A DNA stretch of 54,373 nucleotides from Actinomycetes bacterium (GCA_021838945.1 JAKCCH010000009.1:1-54373), one strand, 5' to 3'; positions 16,594-24,797 are shown, counted from the stretch's first letter. Notes: generated from the letters alone by a model not told the origin. Made by a program: numbers and translations.

Positions 16594-17955
16594 TCAGCCG
16601 GCACGCAGGAGCTCGGCCACCCGGAAAGCGAGGTCGATGGACTGGCGGGCGTTCAGACGGGGGTCACAAGCAGTCGTGTACCGGAGCGGCAGCTGCTCTT
16701 CGAGGATGTCCCCGATCCCGCCGAGACATTCGGTCACGTCATCGCCCGTCAGCTCGACGTGAACCCCGCCGGGCCAGGTACCGAGCGCCTTGTGCACCTC
16801 GAAATAACCCTGGATCTCGCCGATGACGTCGTCGAAGTGACGCGTCTTGCGGCCGGACTCGCTCGCGAACGTGTTGCCGTGCATGGGGTCGCACTCCCAT
16901 ACGACCGGGTGCCCGGCGTCCCGCACCGCCTTCACGATCGGCGCCAGGTGCTGGCGAACGGACTCGACGCCCATGCGGGCGATGAGGGTCAGGCGGCCCG
17001 GCGCCTGCTCGGGGTTGAGCCGCTCGCAGAGGTCGAGGACCTCGTCGGGTTCGGTGTGCGGCCCGACCTTGCTCGCGACCGGGTTGCCGATCCCCGAGAG
17101 GAACTCGACGTGAGCCCCGTCGACCTGGTGCGTGCGCTCGCCGACCCAGAGCAGGTGGGCAGAGCAGTCGTACCACTGACCGGTGAGCGAGTCCTCCCGG
17201 GTGAGAGCCTCCTCGTAGTCGAGGAGGAGGGCCTCGTGGCTCGTGAACAGGTCGACCTGGTGGATCGGAGAGTCGGCCGAGAGGTCGACCCCGCAGGCGC
17301 GCATGAAGTGCATCGCCCGGTCGATCTCCTCCGCGATCGCCTCGTACCGGCGACCTTCGGCGCTCCCGGCCACGAACTGCTGGTTCCAGGCATGCACCTG
17401 GGACAGGTCTGCGAACCCACCTTTCGTGAACGCCCGCAACAGGTTCAACGTGGCTGCCGACTGGTGGTACGCGGTCAACATCCGGGTCGGGTCCGGGACC
17501 CGGCTCGCAGGGATCGGGACGTCGTCGTTCACGATGTGTCCCCGGAAGACGGGAAGCTCGAGGTCGCCCACGCGCTCGACGGGCGAGGACCGCGGCTTCG
17601 CGAACTGCCCGGCGATCCGGCCGATCTTGAGCACGGGCACTCCGGACCCGTACGTGAGCACGACCGCCATCTGGAGGACGACCTTCAACTTGTCCCGGAT
17701 GGAGTCGGCAGAGAAGTCGTCGAAGGACTCCGCGCAGTCGCCGGCCTGGAGCACGAAGGCGTTGCCCGCCTCGACCTGCGCCAGCGCGCGGGTGAGTCGC
17801 CGGGCCTCGCCGGCGAACACGAGCGGCGGGAGGGCGCGAAGCTGGGCGTGGACGGCCTCGGCGACTGACTCGTCCGGCCACTCCGGCAACTGGAGCGCCT
17901 CGAACCCGCGCCACGATGCCGGGTGCCAGCTGCCCGATCGCGAGGAGACGGTCAC
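16594..17955 (-). CDS. aroG: 3-deoxy-7-phosphoheptulonate synthase, type II
   Basis: A 453-residue class II (plant-like) DAHP synthase that condenses PEP and erythrose-4-phosphate at the entry of the shikimate pathway. Diagnostic stretches are 'QAGDCAESFDDFSADSIRDK', 'RIAGQFAKPRSSP', 'WVGERTHQVDGAHVEFLSGI', 'IARMGVESVRQHL', 'WECDPMHGNTF' and 'HVELTGDDVTECLGG'. Metal ligands (Cys, His, Glu, Asp) are within these blocks. I set the start at GTG 17955, 6 nt after a TACGCT box, giving 'VTVSSRSGSWHPASW'. The open frame extends 38 codons further but crosses the divergent promoter of the next gene. Transcribed divergently from the LLM oxidoreductase. Confidence 0.95.
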   Translation of the reverse strand: MTVSSRSGSWHPASWRGFEALQLPEWPDESVAEAVHAQLRALPPLVFAGEARRLTRALAQVEAGNAFVLQAGDCAESFDDFSADSIRDKLKVVLQMAVVLTYGSGVPVLKIGRIAGQFAKPRSSPVERVGDLELPVFRGHIVNDDVPIPASRVPDPTRMLTAYHQSAATLNLLRAFTKGGFADLSQVHAWNQQFVAGSAEGRRYEAIAEEIDRAMHFMRACGVDLSADSPIHQVDLFTSHEALLLDYEEALTREDSLTGQWYDCSAHLLWVGERTHQVDGAHVEFLSGIGNPVASKVGPHTEPDEVLDLCERLNPEQAPGRLTLIARMGVESVRQHLAPIVKAVRDAGHPVVWECDPMHGNTFASESGRKTRHFDDVIGEIQGYFEVHKALGTWPGGVHVELTGDDVTECLGGIGDILEEQLPLRYTTACDPRLNARQSIDLAFRVAELLRAG

Positions 17956-17961
17956 GGCTCC

Positions 17962-17967
17962 AGCGTA
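17962..17967 (-). promoter_or_regulatory. -10 box TACGCT for leaderless aroG
   Basis: On the minus strand TACGCT ends 6 nt before GTG 17955. It lies 20 bp from the oppositely oriented -10 box of the LLM gene, so the two promoters overlap back to back. Confidence 0.65.
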
Positions 17968-17987
17968 AACGACGGCGAAAGGACAGC

Positions 17988-17993
17988 TAACCT
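17988..17993 (+). promoter_or_regulatory. -10 box TAACCT for leaderless LLM oxidoreductase gene
   Basis: TAACCT ends 6 nt before ATG 18000 with no SD. Confidence 0.65.
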
Positions 17994-17999
17994 CGGCTG

Positions 18000-18929
18000 A
18001 TGCGCCCGTTCCGGTTCGGTATCCAGCTCTCCCGGGCAGCGACACCTGCCGACTGGCGCGATCGCGCACGCAAGCTCGAGGACCTCGGGTACTCGACGCT
18101 CTTCATGCCCGACCACTTCGAGGATCAGTTCGGGCCCCTCGTCGCACTCACGGTGGCGGCGGAGGCGACGACGACCCTCAAGGTCGGATCGCTCGTGCTC
18201 GACAACGACTACCGCCATCCCCTCGTCCTCGCGAAGGAGGCCGCCACGCTCGACCTCGCGTCCGAGGGGCGTTTCGAGGCGGGGATCGGGGCCGGCTGGA
18301 TGAGGACGGACTACGACCAGTCGGGCATCTCCTATGACGACCCTTCCGTCCGCGTCTCGCGCCTCGAAGAGGCGATCAAGGTCATGAAGGCCCTCTGGGC
18401 GGACGAGCGGGTCGACTTCGAAGGAGAGCACTACCGGATCACGGGCGCCCACGGCCTGCCGCGCCCGCACACACCCGGCGGGCCGCCGCTCCTCATAGGC
18501 GGTGGGAGCCGCCGAGTGCTCCGGATCGCCGTCGAGCACGCCCGCATCATCGGCATCAACCCCTCCCTGCGGGCGGGCTTCGTCGGTCCCGAGACGATCG
18601 CCACGGCATCGTCCCGGCACTATGCCGAGCGGGTCGACTGGGTACGCCAGCTGGCCGGGGACCGTTTCGGCGAGCTCGAGCTGCAAAGCCTCGTCTTCGT
18701 GGCGGAGATCGGCCGCCCGCAGAAGGCAGTGGCCGAGGAGATGTCCGCCCTTGTCGGGTTCCCGCCCGAAGAGATCGCCGCTTCCCCGATCGGGCTCTTC
18801 GGGACCGAGGACGAGATCGTGGAGACCTTGCTGCGGCGAAGGGATGAGTCGGGCTTCTCCTACTGGGTGCTCCACGAGAACGAGATCGACGGCTTCGCTC
18901 CCGTCGTGGCGCGCCTCGCCGGCAGCTGA
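18000..18929 (+). CDS. LLM-class F420-dependent oxidoreductase
   Basis: A 309-residue luciferase-like (beta/alpha)8 barrel protein. Features are 'FRFGIQLSRAATPADWRDRA', 'LEDLGYSTLFMPDHFEDQFG', 'LKVGSLVLDNDYRHPLVLAK', 'LDLASEGRFEAGIGAGWM' and 'GGPPLLIGGGSRRVLRIA'. These fit the actinobacterial LLM subgroup usually annotated as F420-dependent; the actual cofactor (F420 or FMN) and substrate cannot be read from the sequence. It is divergent from aroG and 27 nt upstream of nadD, so it may be co-transcribed with nadD and rsfS. Start fixed by the leaderless -10 spacing and by the N-terminal beta strand. Confidence 0.88.
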   Translation: MRPFRFGIQLSRAATPADWRDRARKLEDLGYSTLFMPDHFEDQFGPLVALTVAAEATTTLKVGSLVLDNDYRHPLVLAKEAATLDLASEGRFEAGIGAGWMRTDYDQSGISYDDPSVRVSRLEEAIKVMKALWADERVDFEGEHYRITGAHGLPRPHTPGGPPLLIGGGSRRVLRIAVEHARIIGINPSLRAGFVGPETIATASSRHYAERVDWVRQLAGDRFGELELQSLVFVAEIGRPQKAVAEEMSALVGFPPEEIAASPIGLFGTEDEIVETLLRRRDESGFSYWVLHENEIDGFAPVVARLAGS

Positions 18930-18956
18930 GGCGGCCGGCGGCAATCGGCGGCGACC

Positions 18957-19562
18957 GTGAGCGGCCCGCGTATCGGCATCCTCGGGGGAACCTTCGATCC
19001 GGTCCACGTCGGCCATCTCGTCGCGGCGGTCAACACTCGGTACGAGCTCGGCCTCGATCGCGTGCTGCTCGTCGTGGCGAACCAGCCGTGGCAGAAGGTC
19101 GGATCCCGCCCGGTGACACCGGCCGAGGACCGGCTCGCCCTCGTCGAGGCCGCCGTGCGCGACTGCCCCGGCGTCGAAGCCTCGTCGCTCGAGATCGAGC
19201 GCGGCGGCGTGTCCTACACCGCCGACACGGTGGCTGAGCTCGCTGAACGTGAGCCCGGAGGGGAGCTGTTCCTCATCATCGGGGCGGACGTGGCGCCGAT
19301 GCTCGGCACATGGCGGCGCCTCGACGAGGTGCGCCGCTGCGTGACGCTCGTGATCGTGAACAGACCCGGCACCCGCCTGGACGCCCGTCCGGGCGGACCG
19401 CTCGCAGGGTGGCAGGTCACGAGCGTCGAGATCCCGGCGCTCGAGATCTCGAGCACCGATCTCCGGGAGCGGGCCGCGACCGGGCGACCGCTCGACTTCC
19501 TCGTGCCCGTCGAGGCCATCCGCGTGATCCGGGAACGCAACCTGTATGGTGACTCCAGATGA
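18957..19562 (+). CDS. nadD: Nicotinate-nucleotide adenylyltransferase
   Basis: A 201-residue NadD that adenylylates nicotinate mononucleotide in NAD biosynthesis. The nucleotidyltransferase motif 'GILGGTFDPVHVGHLVAA' (with H-x-G-H) is at the N-terminus, 'VANQPWQK' follows, and the C-terminal 'ISSTDLRERA' matches the family ISSTxIR motif. The start is GTG 18957; no clear SD or own -10 is present, which suggests co-transcription with the LLM gene 27 nt upstream. nadD followed by rsfS is conserved in most bacteria. Confidence 0.95.
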   Translation: MSGPRIGILGGTFDPVHVGHLVAAVNTRYELGLDRVLLVVANQPWQKVGSRPVTPAEDRLALVEAAVRDCPGVEASSLEIERGGVSYTADTVAELAEREPGGELFLIIGADVAPMLGTWRRLDEVRRCVTLVIVNRPGTRLDARPGGPLAGWQVTSVEIPALEISSTDLRERAATGRPLDFLVPVEAIRVIRERNLYGDSR

Positions 19563-19613
19563 ACGCAGTCGTCATCCGAGCGGATCGGTAGCAGGGGCGG
19601 GGTAGTAGGTTCC

Positions 19614-19973
19614 TTGAGCACCGAACTCGTCCTGCTCGCCGTCGAGGCGGCCGCGAGCAAGACCTCCGAGTCGACCGTCGTGGTCGAAGTCGGTGACCTG
19701 CTCGCCATCACCGAGTACTTCGTCATCACCTCGGGGACGAACGACCGCCAGGTCCGCGCGATCACCGAGGAGATCGAGAGGTGCATAAAGGAGCAGGCCG
19801 ACGGCCGCGCGCCCCGCACCATCGAGGGGCTCGACGACGCTCGCTGGGTCCTCATGGACTACGGCGACTTCGTCGTGCACGTCTTCGTCGAGGAGGCCCG
19901 CCGGTACTACGACCTCGAGCGCTTGTGGGGCGATGCTCCCCGGCTCGAGGTGCCGGTGCGGGCGGAAGCCTGA
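19614..19973 (+). CDS. rsfS: Ribosomal silencing factor RsfS
   Basis: A 119-residue Iojap/RsfS protein that binds L14 and blocks subunit joining under starvation. Motifs 'VVEVGDLLAITEYFVITSGT', 'NDRQVRAITEEIE' and 'ARWVLMDYGDFVVHVFVEEA' are typical; it ends shortly after 'YYDLERLWGDAP'. The start is TTG 19614, the only one that keeps the first helix. The preceding 'TAGTAGGTT' (19603-19611) is AT-rich but its spacing to the TTG is too short for the leaderless rule seen elsewhere, so promoter use is uncertain. A GC hairpin follows the gene. Confidence 0.94.
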   Translation: MSTELVLLAVEAAASKTSESTVVVEVGDLLAITEYFVITSGTNDRQVRAITEEIERCIKEQADGRAPRTIEGLDDARWVLMDYGDFVVHVFVEEARRYYDLERLWGDAPRLEVPVRAEA

Positions 19974-20014
19974 CTCCTGCCGGTCCCGCGGGGCTCTCGC
20001 GAGCCTCCGACCCG

Positions 20015-20035
20015 CCCCGGCCGCTCGGGCCGGGG
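20015..20035. terminator. Bidirectional GC-hairpin terminator between convergent rsfS and lipoprotein gene
   Basis: A perfect 8-bp stem CCCCGGCC / GGCCGGGG with a 5-nt loop (GCTCG) lies in the 63-nt gap between two convergent stop codons. It ends 2 nt from the lipoprotein stop. There is no T-tract on either strand, as often in actinobacteria. Confidence 0.7.
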
Positions 20036-20036
20036 C

Positions 20037-20756
20037 TCAGATGCCGAGGTGCCGGTAGTCCGCCACCGTCACCGGACGGTTGACGAAACGACCGTCAGCC
20101 GTCTCCACAGCCACCGGCTTGCCGCTCAGGCCGAGGAACCGGACCTCTGTCACGTGGAGCGGTGACTGGGTGAGCGAGAACACGATCTGAGCGAGCTCGT
20201 CGATCGGCTGCTCGCCGGTGAGCTGGCTGAAGTACGGGTCGAGGCGAACGGTGGCGAGGCCGCACTCGGTGAGAGGCAGTGTCGTCGTCGTCGTCGTGGT
20301 CGACGCCGAGCTCGTGCTCGTGCTCGTGCTCGTGCCTGCCGTCCTCTTGTGGACGGGAGGGCAGTGCCCGACCCCCGTCGGGCGCGGGCCGACGGAGACC
20401 AGGTCCGAGTTGATGTTGAAGTAGCTCGTGTAGTCCGCCTGGTACTCCGGTCCGATCGGGCCGTTCTCGAGGACTTTCAGCACGTCCTGCACCGAGAGAG
20501 CGTGTGTCGTCGGGACACATCGGGTCACCTTGACGAGGCTGCCCGAGAACGCCTGGACGAGGTAGATGTAGACGGTCTTGACTCCCGACTTCGGAACCTT
20601 CGAGCAGGACAGCTGTGGTGCAGGGGTCTCGGTGAGCAAGCCCGCCGGCACGGCCGACTGCGGAAGTCTCGACGGGCCGGAGGACAGGGGTACTCCGCAG
20701 GCGGCGAGCCCGAGGCCGGCAAGGATCAGAGCAGCCGCAGCGAGGGACCGCCTCAT
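20037..20756 (-). CDS. GerMN-domain lipoprotein, LpqB-like but short
   Basis: A 239-residue predicted lipoprotein. The signal peptide 'RRSLAAAALILAGLGLAAC' ends in the lipobox L-A-A-C20. The body is a single GerMN-type domain ('VKTVYIYLVQAFSGSLVKVT', 'QDVLKVLENGPIGPEYQADY') interrupted by a Thr/Ser-rich linker (~155-175). In mycobacteria the third gene of mtrA-mtrB-lpqB encodes an accessory lipoprotein of MtrB. This one occupies the same place but lacks the large C-terminal LpqB propeller (family ~580 residues). ATG 20756 overlaps the kinase stop as ATGA, indicating translational coupling. Role in MtrB modulation is inferred from context. Confidence 0.78.
   Translation of the reverse strand: MRRSLAAAALILAGLGLAACGVPLSSGPSRLPQSAVPAGLLTETPAPQLSCSKVPKSGVKTVYIYLVQAFSGSLVKVTRCVPTTHALSVQDVLKVLENGPIGPEYQADYTSYFNINSDLVSVGPRPTGVGHCPPVHKRTAGTSTSTSTSSASTTTTTTTLPLTECGLATVRLDPYFSQLTGEQPIDELAQIVFSLTQSPLHVTEVRFLGLSGKPVAVETADGRFVNRPVTVADYRHLGI
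20280..20334. repeat. Codon-phased microsatellite in the GerMN lipoprotein linker
   Basis: On the + strand a (GTC)n tract at about 20280-20297 is followed by four perfect copies of CTCGTG at 20311-20334. On the coding strand these give the Thr run and the Ser/Thr alternation of the linker. Units are multiples of 3 nt, so slippage would change linker length without a frameshift. Confidence 0.8.
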
Positions 20757-22300
20757 GCCGTGTCTCCGTCCGCGAGTGGGAACTCCACGACGAAACGTGC
20801 CCCGCGCGCCCCGTTCTCCTCCACCCACACCCGCCCTCCCATCATGCGCGTGTGCTCAGCGACGATGGCGAGGCCGAGCCCCGTCCCCTCGCCGAGGCCG
20901 CGCTTGCGACCGCTCGATCCGCGCGAGAAGCGGTCGAAGACGCGCTCACGCTCCTCGGGGGGGACTCCCGGACCTTCGTCCTCGACGGCGACGCGAGCCT
21001 GCCGCTCGTGCAGTGAGACGACGACGTTCGTGGCGCCCCCGGCGTAGTGCTGCGCGTTGTCGAGCAGGTTCGCGACGATCCGCTCGAAACGCCGCTTGTC
21101 AACTGCCACGCGCTCCTCCTCCGACCCCGGCTCGAACAGGAGCGGCACCGGTCTCGAGGTGGACGCGACGCTGCGCCGGACGAGATCACCGAGCGGCACC
21201 TCGGTCATGCTCACGTCCGAGAGCCCGGCGTCGAGGCGCGAGATCTCGAGTAGATCGTCGACGAGGCGCCTGAACCTCCGGACCTCGGCGCTGAGTAGAT
21301 CGAGCGCCCGCTGGGACCGCTCCGGTATCTCGTGCCTGTGCCCCTCGAGGACGGCGAGGGAGGCCGCGAGCGTCGTGAGCGGGGAGCGCAGCTCGTGGTT
21401 GACGTCGGACGTGAAGCTGATCTCGCGCTCGATCCGCTCCTGGAGGCGGTCAGCCATGCGGTTGAACGACGACGCCAGCACCGCCAGGTCCTTGTAGTCC
21501 TCGGTCTCGAGGCGCGTGTCGAGGTGGCCGCCTGCGATGTCGAGGGCGGCCTGTGCGGTCTCGTGCAGCGGCCGGAGGGCGCGGTTCGCGGCCCAGCTCC
21601 CGAGCAGCGCCCCGGCGAGTGTGACGACGATGGCAGCGAGAAGGAGGGATGCGAGCAGGGTCTGGAGCGTCCGCTGCTGCTCGGTGAGCGGGAACAGCTC
21701 GAAGTAGGCGGCCTGAGCCGGAGCGATCCAGACGCCGACGACGTATGTCGGGTCGTTGTGGACGAGGATCGTCTGCTCGGCCGCGTGCCCGCTGATGACG
21801 AGCTGTCGCAGCGCTGCCGGGAGCGGCCGAGGGGGTGTGAAGGCCACGGCGGTCGCGTACCACCGGTGCTTGCTGAACAGGAGTGACTCCGAAGCTCCGC
21901 TCGACTCGCTCGACTGGAGGAGGCGCGGGTAGTAGAGGGCCTTCGCTCCGAGCGCCGGCTTCAGCTCGTAGGCGCTCGCGGTCGTCTCGTGGACGAGCGA
22001 CGTCGTCTGCTGGCTCAGGATCGACGAGCGAACTGAGTAGTACGTGATCGCAGCGATCGTGAACGAGAGCACGGCGGCGCCGAGCGCGAACGTGATCGTG
22101 ATCCGCATGCGAAGGCCGACGTGGCGCCTCCCGGTTCTCGCGGTGACGCGCCGACGTGCTGAGGACTCCGCCCGAAGGTGCCCTGGCTCCTGGACCTGCT
22201 GCTCTCCGCCGCGGTGGTCCTCACCGTCACGCCCGGCCCGAGGGAAGCGAGCGGCGGCCCGGGTCCTCCGCAGCAGCCCGGTCCCTGTAACCGCGCTCAT
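20753..22300 (-). CDS. mtrB: Sensor histidine kinase, MtrB-like
   Basis: A 515-residue membrane sensor kinase. A basic N-terminal arm is followed by TM1 ('FALGAAVLSFTIAAITYY'), an extracytoplasmic sensor region (~180 residues), TM2 ('LLASLLLAAIVVTLAGALLG') and a HAMP linker. The H-box 'FTSDVNHELRSPLTTLAASL' holds the phospho-His, and the HATPase domain has N ('NLLDNAQHYAGGAT'), G1 ('VEDEGPGVPPEERERVFDRF') and G2 ('GLGLAIV') boxes. Its position between an MtrA-like regulator and a GerMN lipoprotein supports MtrB. ATG 22300 has no SD; ATG 22108, just before TM1, is an alternative giving 451 residues. Confidence 0.85.
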   Translation of the reverse strand: MSAVTGTGLLRRTRAAARFPRAGRDGEDHRGGEQQVQEPGHLRAESSARRRVTARTGRRHVGLRMRITITFALGAAVLSFTIAAITYYSVRSSILSQQTTSLVHETTASAYELKPALGAKALYYPRLLQSSESSGASESLLFSKHRWYATAVAFTPPRPLPAALRQLVISGHAAEQTILVHNDPTYVVGVWIAPAQAAYFELFPLTEQQRTLQTLLASLLLAAIVVTLAGALLGSWAANRALRPLHETAQAALDIAGGHLDTRLETEDYKDLAVLASSFNRMADRLQERIEREISFTSDVNHELRSPLTTLAASLAVLEGHRHEIPERSQRALDLLSAEVRRFRRLVDDLLEISRLDAGLSDVSMTEVPLGDLVRRSVASTSRPVPLLFEPGSEEERVAVDKRRFERIVANLLDNAQHYAGGATNVVVSLHERQARVAVEDEGPGVPPEERERVFDRFSRGSSGRKRGLGEGTGLGLAIVAEHTRMMGGRVWVEENGARGARFVVEFPLADGDTA

Positions 22301-22352
22301 CGACCGAAGACGGCGGGGGAGGCGGTCTTAAGCGCCGCCGCGGTCTGCATCG

Positions 22353-23045
22353 TTACGGGGCCAGCTTGTACCCGAGGCCGCGCACGGTCAGCACGTGGCG
22401 CGGCTCGCTCGGGTCGCGCTCGATCTTCGTGCGGAGCCGCCGCACGTGAACGTCGACGAGGCGCCCGTCGCCGAAGTAGTCGTAGCTCCAGACCCGCTCG
22501 AGCAGCTGCTCGCGCGAGAGAACCTTGCCGCTGTTCGCCGCCAGCTCGCAGAGGAGCAGGAACTCGGTCCGGGTGAGGTGCACCTCCTCGCCGTCTCGCT
22601 TGACGACGCCTGCCTCCGGCATGATCTCGAGGTCGCCGAAGACGAGCGAGACCGGCCCGTCATCACCGGCACGAGCACGCCTCAGCAACGCCCGGATGCG
22701 GGCGGCGAGCTCCTTCGGCTCGAACGGCTTCGTGACGTAGTCGTCGGCCCCGGCCTCGAGCCCGGCGACGACGTCGTGTGTGTCGGTACGGGCGGTCACC
22801 ATGATGATCGGCACCGTGCTCGTCCGGCGCAGCTCACGGCAGCAGGCGAAGCCGTCCATCCCGGGCAGCATGATGTCGATCACGAGCAGGTCGAACGACT
22901 CGCCGACGAGCGAGCGGGCATGCGTCTCCAACGCCTCCTCACCGGTGGCGGCTTCCTCGATCTCGTATCCCTCGTCCTCGAGGGACAACCGCATCGAGGC
23001 ACGGATGCGCTCGTCGTCCTCCACGAGGAGGATTCGGCTTGCCAT
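22353..23045 (-). CDS. mtrA: OmpR-family response regulator, MtrA-like
   Basis: A 230-residue two-domain regulator. The receiver domain has the acidic pair 'VEDDERIR', the phospho-Asp in 'LLVIDIMLPGMDG', and the conserved Thr ('VTARTD') and Lys ('VTKPFEP'). The winged-helix output domain reads 'LTRTEFLLLCELAANSGKVL', 'LLERVWSYDYFGDGRLVDVH' and 'HVLTVRGLGYKL', very close to MtrA. In actinobacteria MtrA controls cell-wall, division and osmotic genes with MtrB. ATG 23045 is preceded on its strand by GGGAGAAG. The kinase gene starts 52 nt after its stop. Confidence 0.87.
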   Translation of the reverse strand: MASRILLVEDDERIRASMRLSLEDEGYEIEEAATGEEALETHARSLVGESFDLLVIDIMLPGMDGFACCRELRRTSTVPIIMVTARTDTHDVVAGLEAGADDYVTKPFEPKELAARIRALLRRARAGDDGPVSLVFGDLEIMPEAGVVKRDGEEVHLTRTEFLLLCELAANSGKVLSREQLLERVWSYDYFGDGRLVDVHVRRLRTKIERDPSEPRHVLTVRGLGYKLAP

Positions 23046-23122
23046 GCTCCTATCTTCTCCCAGTCCCGCCGACTTCGCGCCATCACAGCCTCAAAGCACG
23101 CCTCGAGCCACCCACGCTCAGG

Positions 23123-23128
23123 TACCGT
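23123..23128 (+). promoter_or_regulatory. -10 box TACCGT for leaderless xerC
   Basis: TACCGT ends 6 nt before GTG 23135, within the 89-nt divergent mtrA-xerC gap. It decides the xerC start over the longer open frame, which would begin inside mtrA. Confidence 0.62.
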
Positions 23129-23134
23129 TGGGAG

Positions 23135-24019
23135 GTGGGGTTCGAGCTCGATGGCTTCGAGCGCTCGCTGGCCGGAGAGTCGCCGGCGACACGGCGAGCG
23201 TACCGCTCTGACGTCGCGGCCCTGGTCGAGTGGCTCGAGCGGGCGGGCATCGCCGAGCCCGGGGATGTCGACCGCATGGTCCTCCGGCGGTATCTCGCCT
23301 ACCTCGCGACGCGTCGCTACGCCCGGAGGTCGATAGCGAGGAAGGCGTCCGCGATCCGCCGGTACTTCGCCTGGCTCCTTCGAACCGCCCAGATCCCGAC
23401 AGACCCTGCGCGCCGGCTGGCAGCCCCGGCCGGCGAGGCACGGCTGCCGCGGGTGCTCGCGCCGGCCGAGATCGGACAGCTGCTCGAGCCCGCCAGCGCG
23501 GCGCTCGACGACCAGCCCGCGGCGTGGCGGCTTCGCGACGACGCCGTGCTCGAGCTCCTGTACGGCTGTGGTCTGCGGGTGAGCGAGCTCTGCGGGCTCG
23601 ATCTCGATGGGGTCGACTTCAGACAGGGCACGATCACCGTGTGGGGAAAGGGGTCCCGGCAGCGCCGCGTGCCGGCCGGAGAGCCTGCGCTCGATGCTCT
23701 GCGCAGCTGGCTCGAGCACGGTCGGCCGGATGTCGGCGACCTGTCGGCCGCCGGCCCCGCGGTGTTCGTCAACCACCGGCTGCGGCGCCTCGGACCGCGC
23801 GACGTCCAGCGGATCCTCGACGTGCGTTCGCCTGTCCCGACCCACCCGCACGCCCTCCGGCACTCCTACGCCACTCACCTGCTCGACGGCGGCGCAGACC
23901 TGCGCGTCGTCCAGGAGCTGCTCGGGCATGCGAGCTTGCGGACGACGGAGGTGTACACGCACGTCTCGACGGAGCGGCTGGTGAGCGCCTACCACCGCTC
24001 TCACCCGAGGGCGAAGTGA
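23135..24019 (+). CDS. xerC: Tyrosine recombinase XerC-like
   Basis: A 294-residue site-specific tyrosine recombinase. The N-terminal SAM-like domain ('FERSLAGESPATRRAYRSDV') is followed by the catalytic domain with R in 'YGCGLRVSELCGLDLDGV', K in 'GKGSRQRRVP', H-x-x-R in 'HPHALRHSYATHLLDGGADL', and H plus the nucleophile Tyr in 'LLGHASLRTTEVYTHVS'. It likely resolves chromosome dimers at dif; its place beside rpsB matches mycobacterial xerC rather than a mobile integrase. GTG 23135 is supported by the upstream -10 box. Its stop overlaps the sigma-factor GTG start as GTGA. Confidence 0.92.
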   Translation: MGFELDGFERSLAGESPATRRAYRSDVAALVEWLERAGIAEPGDVDRMVLRRYLAYLATRRYARRSIARKASAIRRYFAWLLRTAQIPTDPARRLAAPAGEARLPRVLAPAEIGQLLEPASAALDDQPAAWRLRDDAVLELLYGCGLRVSELCGLDLDGVDFRQGTITVWGKGSRQRRVPAGEPALDALRSWLEHGRPDVGDLSAAGPAVFVNHRLRRLGPRDVQRILDVRSPVPTHPHALRHSYATHLLDGGADLRVVQELLGHASLRTTEVYTHVSTERLVSAYHRSHPRAK

Positions 24020-24792
24020 GCGCTGTCGACCTCGGGCGCATCGAACGCGTCGACGACCTCTGGGCTTCGTTCAAGGGCGACCCGGATCGTCAGGCGCGTG
24101 ATCGCCTGATCCTGCACTACTCGCCCCTCGTGAAGTACGTCGCCGGCCGGACGCTGTCGAGAGTCCCTGACTCTGTCGACCCGGCGGACCTCGTCAGCTA
24201 CGGGATCCTCGGGCTCATCGACGCGATCGAGAAGTTCGACCCGAGCCGCGGGGTGAAGTTCGAGACCTACGCGGTGCCGAGGATCCGGGGGGCGATCCTC
24301 GACGAGCTGCGCTCGATCGACTGGGTCCCGCGGTCCGTGCGGGCGAAGGCGCGTGCCGCCGACCTCGCGTACTCCAAGCTCGAGCACGACCTCCATCGGT
24401 CGCCGACGGACGAGGAGCTGGCGGCGGAGCTCGGGATCACGACGGGAGAGCTCGATTCGCTGATGCGCCAGACCGCCCGGGCAGGTGTGCTCCAGCTCGA
24501 CGAGGTGTTGTTCACCGGTGGCCAGGGAGACAAGACGCTCGGCGACATGATCGCCGACTCGGGCGACAGCCCGGGCGCCACCGTCGAGCTCGCCGAGATG
24601 CGACAGCTGCTCGTGCGGTCGATCTCGGGACTTCCGGACCGGGAGCGGACCGTGCTGACCCTCTACTACTACGAGGGCCTGAACCTGTCGGAGATCGGCG
24701 AGATCCTCGGGGTGACCGAGAGCCGGGCCTGCCAGATCCACACGAAGGCAGTGACACATCTCCGCCACCGGCTGCGGGACCTGATCGCCTGA
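24016..24792 (+). CDS. RNA polymerase sigma factor, WhiG/FliA (sigma-28) family
   Basis: A 258-residue group-3 sigma factor. Region 2 is 'HYSPLVKYVAGRTLSRVPDS' and 'DLVSYGILGLIDAIEKFDPS', followed by 'VKFETYAVPRIRGAILDELR' and 'DWVPRSVRAKA', the sigma-28/WhiG signature. Region 3 is 'LHRSPTDEELAAELGITTGE' and region 4 is 'LPDRERTVLTLYYYEGLNLS' with the HTH 'EIGEILGVTESRACQIH'. In Streptomyces whiG lies close to rpsB-tsf as well. GTG 24016 overlaps the xerC stop as GTGA; the much longer upstream open frame is a shadow of xerC. No flagellar genes are in view, so a WhiG-like developmental or stress role is possible. Confidence 0.88.
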   Translation: MSAVDLGRIERVDDLWASFKGDPDRQARDRLILHYSPLVKYVAGRTLSRVPDSVDPADLVSYGILGLIDAIEKFDPSRGVKFETYAVPRIRGAILDELRSIDWVPRSVRAKARAADLAYSKLEHDLHRSPTDEELAAELGITTGELDSLMRQTARAGVLQLDEVLFTGGQGDKTLGDMIADSGDSPGATVELAEMRQLLVRSISGLPDRERTVLTLYYYEGLNLSEIGEILGVTESRACQIHTKAVTHLRHRLRDLIA

Positions 24793-24797
24793 GCGGC

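Noticed and set aside
19559-19591. Ten-codon ORF (ATG 19559 to TAG) overlapping the nadD stop as ATGA
   Set aside because: Too short to support; no attenuator-like structure before rsfS and no amino-acid bias.
20280-20334. Possible CRISPR or phase-variation repeat
   Set aside because: Units are 3 and 6 nt with no spacers; it is a coding microsatellite in phase, so it cannot cause frameshifts.
23230-24015. N-terminal extension of the sigma factor frame into xerC
   Set aside because: The translation is Arg/Pro/Gly-rich without sigma homology; GTG 24016 with GTGA overlap gives a normal-length WhiG-type protein.
23135-24019. Tyrosine recombinase as part of a mobile element
   Set aside because: Conserved xerC-rpsB neighbourhood, host-like composition, no attachment-site repeats at the tRNA-Leu (28 kb away) or flanks.
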